64,000 nt of DNA from Solicoccozyma terricola (lineage: Eukaryota > Basidiomycota > Tremellomycetes > Filobasidiales > Piskurozymaceae). The notes below the pieces were generated by a model. The model had not been told where the DNA came from. It made no database searches and worked only from the letters and a program-made list of their open reading frames with translations. The stretch is from positions 773,892-837,891 of the forward strand of contig BCLD01000012.1 in assembly GCA_001600875.1 (NCBI GenBank), read 5' to 3'. The translations under genes were made by a program, and so were the position numbers. Of the stretch, positions 37,864 to 49,560 are shown piece after piece. Every line of letters begins with the position of its first letter. Position 1 is the stretch's first letter.

Positions 37864-39723
37864 TCACTTGGTTTTCCCACTCTCACGTTGCTTCAACCAC
37901 TCTTCAGGAGTCATTGTTTCAATGTGAATCTTCTCAGTCTTTACGAGCCTGTCGACCAAGACATCACCCAACGCCGTCGCGGAGGTTAGCACACCACCTT
38001 CTTTGCCCATAGGAGGAAGCCGCTCATGATCCAACGTAAGCGCCAGAGCCGATTCAGCAAGCATGACTGGCGTTGCATGACAATAAGCTCAGGGATCGCA
38101 AGGGCATGTTTTCGAATATCCGGGACTTACTTAGCGTCAAGTGATATCCTGGATCGGATTCTCCACTCATTCGTGTAACTACCTTCCTTGGTGGTTGATC
38201 GTCCGTTTCAGAGATATTGACGACGTCCATATATCCCTTCAATAAAGCCCTTTCAACATTACCAACCTCGCCAACGATCAGTGAACGACTCCACCTCCGC
38301 CTTGTCATCTGCCGAGTACTCACTTTTCACTAGGTCCTTCACCAGCTGCAGGTAAAACCTTCTTTAACAACCACCTAACAGCTCTGAAATTCATGAATAG
38401 TCCCATGAATAATCCCATTCCCAATCCGAAAACCCAGCTTCCAATCATACTTCCTCTTCCACCCCTACGTCCCAAACCTAAAGCTTCAGAGTATCTGAAA
38501 TTCGAGCCATATGATATCTGAGGAGATCCAGATCGACTGATTGCAGGTGAAGGGGATTGGAAGAGAGACCAGGATCGACGAACGATAGAAACGTTATGAG
38601 GGGCCATGAGGAAAAGAGCTCCATGAGTCTCTAAAGATGGGTTGTAGTAATGCAAGCGGGCTCCAAGTGAAGGTTGAGAACCTTCCACCTCTGTGTAATC
38701 GGTTTCTGATGAGATCTTACCCGACCGCGATGACGAAATAACAAACAGGGACTTACTCTTAGCCAGACTAAACTCCCCGTTCGTCATCATAGCCTTCTTC
38801 TCATCATCGCTCATCTCAGCGATAGCATATAGAGATCCGACAGTACCGCCTGAAATACCCCCCTTTACCCAGAAGAAGGTTTGAGAAGATGTTATGTTGG
38901 CGGTTTGACCTGACGAGGACGTGGCGGCGAGATGTTTGGCTGACAGGTAAGTGGTCAAGTCCCTACCGCAGTGATATACCATGTCAGTTATTACCCTCGG
39001 TGCAGCGAATACGATGCATGCTCACGAAGGAATACTGTCAAACCCGCACGCAGGGACTATACATGCTCCAGTCTGAGACGCAAGAAAATCATACTTTTTG
39101 ATCATCTGAGCTACCCATGGTGCTTCTCCCTGATCGTGATGTGAAATGTCGTCAGCCACCTGGTATGATATTCATAGGAGAAAGACATACAGTGAGATCA
39201 ACGTAATGCTTTCCGGATGTAGCGCAAGCTCTGAAACGGAGTTGGGATCAGCAACGGGAAGACAAGGAGAGGAAAAGGTCGAAGATTGTCACTTGACGAT
39301 CATCTCCGCATGATGGAGTAAATAAGGACCTATGAATCGTTGCACGTCAACTAAACTTTCCTCGCGCCGTCCTGTGGGATCTCCAAACTACTCACCGGCC
39401 AGGTTGATGACCACATCGCACAACTCCACCATCTTCTCTACTCCCTCGTCCTTCCCCTCGCCCAGCTCGCACACCACCAGATCTGTATCGCCCAAACCCG
39501 TGTCCTCTCTGAGCTTCCGGAGCTTGACTTCATTCCTCCCTGCGAGAGCAAAGTTGAACTTGCCCTTGGCTGGGTTGACAGCGGTGGGATTTAACTGAGG
39601 ATGGGAGAGGAGGTACCTGATGAGCACCAGACCGGTGTAGGAAGTGGCTCCATAGATGAGGAGAGTGTAGTGCGGTGGATCCGAGAACGGGGAAGCACGA
39701 TCTGATCCTGGGATGATATGCAT
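37864..39723 (-). CDS. Saccharopine dehydrogenase-like oxidoreductase (SCCPDH family)
   Basis: Exons 39723-39396, 39329-39293, 39230-39191, 39129-39026, 38962-38757, 38690-38324, 38249-38131 and 38066-37864 give 467 aa, near the family's usual 430-450. An N-terminal Rossmann start is clear: LLIYGATSYTG (GxxGxxG-like, residues ~19-29), then LAGRNEVKLRKL and VVINLAGPYLLHH. Family blocks follow: CATSGKHYVDLTGE, CGFDSIPSDLTTYL and GGTVGSLY. The hydrophobic segment WVFGLGMGLFMGLFMNF (encoded about 38390-38450) fits the membrane or lipid-droplet association seen for SCCPDH proteins. The substrate of this family is not settled; it is not the lysine-pathway enzyme. The intron 38756-38691 is 66 nt and in frame, so retention is possible. 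The gene converges on CorA (130 bp between stops) and is divergent from the next gene with only 199 bp between starts. Confidence 0.82.
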
Positions 39724-39922
39724 GATGGTGGTGACAGATCTGAAGCGAGCTCGCCAGATCTGAAGAGTGCTCGACACCACTCCCCCTCGACATCTTGGCC
39801 ATCTTCCAAATTAACCGCAATCCGCGGATTTCATCATCCGTCCAGCTCCGTTTCAACTATTTCGAGCCAACAAGCCCGGTCGGTAGACACACATCGTCGC
39901 AACACCGTCCACCAAATCCTCA

Positions 39923-40950
39923 ATGTCCCTCCCTGCCCTCCGTCGACCTTGCACCCACTGCTTAGACGCTCTCCCTCGTCGCGGCTTCGCTTCAACCCCC
40001 ATCTCACGGTCTCCAACATGGCCATGGCGTCGGTCGCCCTCGTCGTCTCCAGAGTGGATTCGCGAAGAGAGGAGGATATACGCGAGACCTAGTTCGCTGC
40101 GACCGAAGCTCCTGTGGGTGGTCGTAGGGATATGGACGCCGCTTTGGTGAGTCTTCTTTACCCGCACTGAGCTAAAAACACTATGGAATAGCTGAATAGG
40201 CTTGCTTGCCCTCAGTTTCTTTGTAGCAGACAACATTCGCTATAGTAACGAGCGCTCCATGGTCTCCCCCGCCCCCGGTTCCGCCCCCACTCCTCCTACT
40301 ACCTCCAATCCACCTACCACATCATCTCCCTCCATGTCCGAGGCGATATCAGCCACTCTCGACCCTCTCCTCGCCACACAAACCACCAAAGACTCACTCA
40401 TCGCTGGAATACTAGTAACAGCTGGACTAACATTACCAGCGCTAGCTCTAGGGTTTCCAACGAGGGTAGTTACCAAGATGACTCAAGTTAGGATGCGACC
40501 CGTTGTTCCATCTCTTCCTTCGACAACTCCGGTAGCAATTGGCAAAGAAGCAAAGAGGAAAGCTAGTGATTTTAATGAGTTTGTAGAGTTTGAGACGCTG
40601 TCAACTCAGATGTGGCGAGGTCCATGGGGGAAACCTAGATTGATACCGAGAGATGATATTAAAGTACTTCGAACAAGACGAGGTGATGGTACGTCCTGCA
40701 AGCTAGATTCCGAAATAAAGAATGCTAAATTATGTGTCTCGCTTCAACAGACTTAAAGCGAGTCCCTTGGCTTAAACTTTCAATCACCTCTTCTCCACCA
40801 AACTCTTCTTTCTTAGATCGTTGGTCTTACCGCATAAACTTCACCCAGGTCCAAGATTCAGATTACAGAACACCAGAAGGAAAGAACGAGGAGTTACCGG
40901 AGGTTGTTGTCAGCTTGGCTAGATTAGAAGAGGTGTTCGGGAAACTGTAG
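39923..40950 (+). CDS. Predicted mitochondrial two-TM membrane protein, function unknown
   Basis: Exons 39923-40146, 40216-40688 and 40751-40950 give 298 aa. I do not recognise the family with confidence. The start looks like a mitochondrial presequence (LRRPCTHCLDALPRRGFAST, rich in Arg and free of acids after position 17). Two hydrophobic segments follow: LLWVVVGIWTPLCFFVA (crossing the first splice site) and LIAGILVTAGLTLPALALGF, separated by about 45 Ser/Pro/Thr-rich residues. A soluble C-terminus ends VSLARLEEVFGKL. The layout recalls TMEM223-type mitochondrial proteins, but no diagnostic motif was seen. The first acceptor (CTCAG at 40211-40215) was chosen because it alone restores the frame. 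It shares a very short divergent promoter with the SCCPDH gene. Confidence 0.6.
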
Positions 40951-41229
40951 TTGGCACATGGCAAAGACTGGTCCTTTTGCATGTGTATTCAAAAGATGGG
41001 ACATGATTGATATTCATGACCAAGGAACAGAAGAGGGAGGTTAAAAGCAGAGAGAATAAAAAAACGAATGCATGATGCTGGGGTTTCGCGTTTGGAGGAT
41101 CAATGCTGATGGTTTGGATTGAGGGACGCTCGATCAAGGTCCGTGAGTGTGCTTTCCTTTTTTTTTTGTTTCTGAATGTAGGAGGTCTCCTTGAAGATAA
41201 GACGAGGGTGAAGAAGGATGTGGTGCAAA

Positions 41230-44200
41230 TCAGGTCGCTAAAGGAGTGGTCTTGACGTCGGGGTCGAGAAGATCCCATTCCGCTAGCAGTTGTTCAGCGA
41301 CGCCTGCATGAAATTGACATTGTCAGTCAATACAACCTGCCTGGCCAGCGACAATACCCGACACATGGTCACTCACGAGGTTCAATCTCAGTGCCATCCC
41401 TCGATACCTTAATCTCCTTGTCCTGATTCCAAGGATTTCGTAAATGCCTGACACGAGTGAACGGTAAGGGAGTCACCTTGATCCACTCGATCTTGAATGC
41501 GTGACCCTGCTGTGGTTCAGCTTCCGAGTCCTCTGCCGGCGGGTGGGCTGCAGTTGAGTCGACGTCACCTTTCCCTTCCACTGCCATGTCTTTGCGTACG
41601 ACGCCGTCCTGATGATTCTTGTCATTAGGAGGAGAGGTTGAATTGCCTCGCTTAGCTCGCTCGGGTGCGTTCTCGTCGAGCTCAAAGTCTTCCCCGCCTG
41701 GTGGACTGACGAATAGTTCATGCCGAGCTGCGGAGACCAGCAGTCCAGGATCCAGCGTGTGAGCTCGACCACCGTCAGCTTTGTCACCCGCTGGGGGAAT
41801 GGTATTGGGAGGCGCCGTGTTGTGTTCATGAGGATCCCGGTCGTTCAACGAGCTGAGGGATGTCAATCGCGGGTACTTGAGCTCATCCCCTGGAGTCATC
41901 TCGCGAGGAGAAGAGCTGGCTAATCGCATGTCTGACGGTGTTTGAAGGGAAGCTTGAGCCGGTGGCGTTGGCCGATCCGGTTCCTCCGATTTAACCTGGA
42001 TGTCAGAAGTAGAATTTTCCATTTGCTCCTCTACGATGGGCTCTGGTTTCACTCGCTCGTCACCAGGTGATGTCACACTTTTGGAGATTGAGCTGCGGGT
42101 GCCAGTTGATCTCGTGCCGGACGAACTGGGCCCTGAGTCGATCTTGGATGACCATGAAACGCTGCGCTTCTCTCGTGGAGGTGTGCGAATCGGTCCACGC
42201 ATCAGAGCGTAGCCGTAGAAACATCCTTGGCGATTAGCCCCAAACACCAGGAAGACCTGATGAACAGTAAGTGGCATTTGTGTCAGCTTAATGCTGTGTC
42301 GAGCCAATATTGTCCTTGCAACATACCTCTGGTGATGTTCTAAAGGCCTGGTCGAGAACGGGTTCGTTATGTGGCTGGGTTCGCCAGGTACCGGTCTGTA
42401 CGCTGAGGTCTAGCTCCTCCTGCGTCGAGCTCTTGAGGATAAAGTAGCGTTTTGGGAAGTGGCGAGAAAGGAACGACGAGTTGGTGGAGGCGAAGCTGTG
42501 GCTGCCCGACACAGACCGATCGTGATGCCATGCTGCGAATGCCGCAGGTGATATTCCGCCTGAGGGTGTCAGCGGTGGAAAACTCTCTCTTCGACGACCG
42601 GCGCCTTCCGCGTCTCCCTCGGCAGGAGATATCAAGCTACCGCTTGGGTGGGGGAGAGAGGCCTCCGGTGACGTGGCGGCTTTGACAACGTCGACCTTGA
42701 GTGGCTGCAGTGGCTGCAGTGGCCGTTGTTGCTGCTGCTGCAACTTGGCTTCCTTGACATAACGCAAGTGTAAACCGCTGCCACGTTGACCGCCAACACC
42801 AGCTCGAAGATCATCCTCCGTCTTCCTGATCCGGCAAACGAGTTTGGGACATGGGGGATCCCATGGTCTCAGGGATCTCCCGTTGAAGTAGGCGATAGCA
42901 ATATGAAGATCCTCGGCCGACTTGAGGTTGACGAAACCGCATGATGATCTCGAGATGATGAAGATCGAAGCGATACCGAGGTACGGTCCGTGGGCACTGG
43001 CATCAAATGGGAGCTCGGAAAGGTTCATAGGTGCTGTAAAAAATTGCCACATCTCCTCGTGCGTCACGTTGTTGGGACTGTTCCGGAAGATAGTAACATC
43101 AATACCGAAGAGTGCGATGATGCCTCTTTGAGCACTCACACGTTGCCGACCCACATCACCCACTCGCTCCGATTTGCTGGTGGCTGCGGATGGTAGTCTT
43201 TCCTCAGAACAGGTTTCACAGGCAGCATCTGGCCTTGTAAAGGCGTTCTAACCCCCTGGTCCTCTTCTGGACCCGTCGTAAGATTGTTGGCGATCCCTAG
43301 GCCGATCGAATCCACCTCATTTCCAACCCTCTGTCCATCCGGCCTCTCGGTCCCCGTAGCAAATAAATGTCCACCTGGACCGATCTGCGCGTGTTCGCCC
43401 TCACGAGCGTACCAGCCACCAGCAAAGTCCTTTCTCCCCGTTGAGGTAACAAATCGACCGACTCCACGAGGTCGAGGCGGAGCGCCTCTACCTCTACCCC
43501 GACCATCTGGAGATTGGAATGCTTGACCGTACGGCGGTGGAGGCCCAAACCAATCACCTTGGTTCTGCGTTGGTGTTCCGTAATAACTTCCACCGAAAGA
43601 AGGCCGTGGCGTTGAAAATGATGGCGAGTACTGCATACCCCGCCCCGGTACGGTAACCCACTGGGACTGATTGCTATACTCTGCCCTACCGCCGTATGGG
43701 GAGTAGTCGGGATATGGTGCATACCCGTTGCCATACGATGATCTGACTTGCGTCTGAGGCTGGCCCATCATTGGGCCCCCACCTCTTCTACCTGTATAGC
43801 TTCCCATCCCTCCTCTCCCATTTCCTCCTCCATAAACCGGAAATTGATCTCCTTGCCAAGCCGGAGATCCATATCCTGTATCTTGAGAATCATAGTACGC
43901 AGCAGCCATAGAGCCATACGGCATTCCCGCTTCCATCGCCATTCCAAGACTTGGAGATGAACCTGGACTTCCAGGGCCGCCGGGGAACAGACCGTTGCCG
44001 GTCGAAGAGTGGGACGCCCTGGGATAGCCATATATCGACCGGCCCTCGGGATCGACATAAAGGAACTGACCGCCAGTAGGGTAACTCCCTGCTGCCGCTG
44101 CCGCTGCCGCTGCAGATGCGTAGTCGTATGAATTCGGTGACGACGAGTTAATGGATTCAGGTCGATCCGAGGACTGTCGAGACATGTACTCGTACGGTAA

Positions 44201-45812
44201 TTGAGGGGGCTGAGGTTGATACCCTCCACCTGCCACGGGGAATGGTGGGAGCGTTTGACCTTGAGGGTTTAGTCCAGTCATGTATCCCTGATTAGGTCCA
44301 TGATATTGTTGACCAGAAACAGGACTGATGGAAGAGACCGATCGCGACGAGTCGGCATAAGCAGAAAACGAAGGTCCAGGGAGTAAACCCGATTGAGGAG
44401 GTAATGAATCCATAAGGGACGGTTGGTATGGGATCAAACCTGGCTGATCCAAAGGTCGGTCCTGTACGTTTGCTCTGGGAGTTGGTTCAAGCTCGTTCGG
44501 GAGAGGTAATTGAGTTATACCGGGATCTGGTAGAAGCGGTCTCGGTTTCTGAATACTGATTTCCTCTTCTGGTATACCACTTCCACCGGGGTAAGTCCTT
44601 CTTGCGACCTGTTCTCCTCTTATACGCATTCCCATTCCACTGGGATCAGGGTACGTAGCGTTCCTAAATTCAGGTCTTGACCATTCATCCGACAGCGCAG
44701 CTTGCGCAACGATCAAGTTCTCCATGTTACTTTCCAGTCCCGTCGTCGTTCCCGTATGACCAACTGTATCCTCCTTTTCCCTGTCTTCATGCTGACTCTC
44801 GCACGAGACTGTTCTCAGTGGTCCAACTGGAACTGTCGATCCGATCTCCCTCGATCCGTCGGAACTACCAGCTGCAGCCGACAAATCTCCATCTGATGCT
44901 CTTCTGGCGATGTGGGTGGTGGTCGTTATTGGAGAACGCTGTTGGGGGTAGGCAGGAGGGGTTGGTAGGCGAGCCATGGTATCGGCGTGGTTCTGGAACA
45001 GAAGAAGAGCTTTGGAAGACTGAGGAAAGTGGACGATTCATCGTTAGGGCTCGTTTAGAAGTCCAAAAGCGGTGGCGGGACTTGCCTTTGACTTGAAGGT
45101 CTGCGATGAATTGTAGAGAACGGTTCAGGAAGACCGGGAAATCTATCAGATCCGTGTGTAGACGCCTGGAACGAACAGGACAGATCGAAGCTAACCAAGA
45201 CAGATGAAACTGCAGGAACGCTCCCAAGTGTTGTTTGACCCTCAAAAGTTCCGGCGATAGGGAGATGACAGACCTTGATTCCCCAGGGAAGTCGAGTAAA
45301 TGTCTCGAGTCTCGCGATCTGTCGTAGGGTCGGAAGCAGGGGTTGGAGATCCTGGTATGAGGGAAGGTGTGTATGCCTCCTGTTTGGAATTTTCCAGAAC
45401 CAGGTGAGGTACGAGAAAGCGTCGGGAGTTGCACTATCTCTGCTGGCAAAACACTTTTCTTTTGCTCCACGAACTTGTTCCTCTCAGCTACAGAAGATGG
45501 ATGATTATGACTCTCGAACGCATGATGACGAATTGAACCGTCAATGAGCCAAAGTATGATGGGATCGTCGTTACGTCGTTTTTCGGGTTTGAACGGCACC
45601 ACAGATCTGATACCGACAGGGAGGGGGGGGAAGGGTGGTGGCGGGTGTAAACCGTGCACGCGGCAAAAGGCCAGGGCTGGATCTACAGCAACCGGTGACC
45701 ATTGGGTTCGGTCATGTTTCTGTGTATCTATCTGTTCTAGTTGGCGAGAAAAAGAGGGCGAGGCAGGCCAGGAGGGGGATGACGGAGCTGGAGATGATGC
45801 CGACGACATCAT
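41230..45812 (-). CDS. RRM and YTH domain protein (m6A reader, YTHDC1-like)
   Basis: Exons 45812-45093, 45019-43140, 43077-42327, 42256-41377 and 41303-41230 give 1434 aa. A shorter model starting at ATG 44977 would give 1180 aa; the 5' intron has a weak GTCAAA donor, so the first 278 residues are uncertain. YTH domains bind N6-methyladenosine in RNA. Order: long Pro/Tyr/Gly-rich disordered region; RRM at about 860-975 (WVMWVGNVPNNVTHEEMWQF, SSCGFVNLKSAED); YTH from about 1072 (KRYFILKSSTQEELDLSVQT, with GTWRTQ carrying the first cage Trp; VFLVFGANRQGCFYGYALM), then about 220 low-complexity residues, then the rest of YTH (FKIEWIKVTPLPFTRVRHLR, NPWNQDKEIKVSRDGTEIEP). The last block closely follows the YTHDC1 pattern FKIDWI…LPF…NPWN…GRDGQEIE. 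It is probably a nuclear RNA-processing regulator. Confidence 0.85.
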
Positions 45813-46719
45813 GGAATCAAAAAATATAAAATAAAAGAGGGGAAATTGTACCCGGATGACGTAGAGCCGATCAAGACGCGTTCCGCGTTCAGGGGTCAGT
45901 CACCCGTCGTTCGTTACTGTAGTACTTGTTCCGGGTGGACGCAGTGACGTCAATGATGGTGGAGGGATATGTTGAGATGGTGGCCCAAGAGAAGAGGGAG
46001 GGGACCGGGGGGGAAGGGGTCGGTCGTTGGGCGCATTTTTTTCGGTCTCTATCGATGACGAAGGTGATTAATTTGATATGTGGGTGGTGTCGGGTCGCTA
46101 ACACCCAATTCAAATTGAGGAAATGATGAGAGGACGTAGGGAGGAAGGACATCTTGACTTTCCTTGTCGAAAGATGTACGTGAGTGATATACCAGCTCGG
46201 TATCATACAAGACCACCGTTTGTCCACGTCGTCATGATATGGTGCTGGAACTTTTCCGTGACCCGCCTGGAAAGAAATCCGCTTCGATCACAGCTTCAGA
46301 CATGAGTCATCAAGATCCGTCCGTCCTGTAACTCAAATACTTTGCGGGACTCGAACGTTCTTAGATTTTCAATTTCATAGGTTCGGATATAGGTTCGATG
46401 TCCATCTCGCTCGGCTCGGAGGGAGTGACGTGTAGATCGATCCCTCTTCTCACCTCCACATAATTCCAGCTCCGCCCCCCCCCATCCCCTACGATCGCGA
46501 GGCTCCACGTTCTCGACTGGAGAGGTTCGACAACAGCGCCTTTTGTCATGCTGGCGGAAAACCCCATTCAGAGCTATCATATATGTAATAATCAGCATTA
46601 CCCGTTGCCGCATCCCCTCATCTACGTTTTCATGTTAATTCTCCGATCCGTTGTAACACCACCCACTCTTTTGCGTGTCACTCGTTTCTAAAATCGAGTA
46701 GGGAACATTTCCCATAATC
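45813..46719. other. Divergent upstream region, YTH gene / small-protein gene
   Basis: 907 bp between two divergent starts. It holds several TGACGT-type sites (45857, 45948, 46427) that could bind a bZIP factor, which is an inference. No coding exon or RNA gene was recognised. A GGGACTCGAAC string near 46338 resembles a reversed tRNA B box, but no cloverleaf forms around it. Confidence 0.35.
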
Positions 46720-46994
46720 ATGACTAGTTCAAAAGGAACCCCGACTGACCCTAAGCTCCGTGAAGAACTGAAAGAAGAAGTGAAAGCGATGAACAAAGGT
46801 GGAGTAGAGGGTTTTTTTTAAGGGCCCATCTTCCGTCAAACCCACATCCCCATCGATTCCCCTCAAACCTAGGTGGCGGGAAGGGCTCATGGTCAGCTTG
46901 GAAAGCAGGAGGAATGGCAAAGCGATACGAAGCGAAAGGTGGTGGATACGATGATGTGAAAGGGAGTAAGAATAAACCGGAAGGAAAAGGATAA
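46720..46994 (+). CDS. Conserved small fungal protein, 66 aa, function unknown
   Basis: Exons 46720-46798 and 46873-46994 (74-nt intron, TAA at 46992-46994) encode 66 residues. It is short enough to be missed by size cut-offs. The sequence has the form of a small charged protein widely seen in fungi, as I remember it: TDPKLREELKEEVKAMNKGG, then GKGSWSAWKAGGMAKRYEAK, GGGYDD and a Lys/Gly/Glu-rich end. The first half should form one amphipathic helix; there is no signal peptide or TM segment. No function is known to me. Support comes from clean splice phases, coding-like composition on both sides of the intron and the recognisable SWSAWKAGGMAKRYE core. It is followed 4 nt after the stop by the 157-nt poly-G run, so that run would lie in its 3' UTR. 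Confidence 0.7.
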
Positions 46995-46996
46995 GA

Positions 46997-49164
<2,168 letters not shown>

Positions 49165-49524
49165 ATGTCTATTAAACTCCAACCCGCTCGTCTTCCCTCT
49201 TCCCCTCCCCCATCCCCACCCCCTCCAACCCTCCAACTCCAACAATCTGAACGCCAACTCGTTCAAATCCAACGACTAGCAGAACGAATGGCGATCGCCC
49301 ATTTTGATAAACGACAAGGGACGACTGGTGGTGGTGGGACTGGGACTGGGACGGGGACCGGGACTGGGACTGGAGCTGGAACTGGACCTGCAACTGGAAC
49401 TGGGACGGGAACTGGGACTGCTGCGAATGGGGGTGCTACGAGTTTGGGTACGTTTACGTCGAGTGTTGGAACTACTATTGGAACTACTAGTGGTGCTGGT
49501 GAGTGGAGGATGAAACAGCTGGTT

Positions 49525-49560
<36 letters not shown>

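Noticed and set aside
45020..45086. GC-AG intron in the YTH gene
   Set aside because: The AG|GCAAGT donor is attractive, with a CTAAC branch point, but its phase does not connect to the frame of the main exon.
46330..46360. tRNA B-box-like GGGACTCGAAC (minus strand)
   Set aside because: No acceptor stem, no A box at the right distance, and the T-arm stem does not pair.
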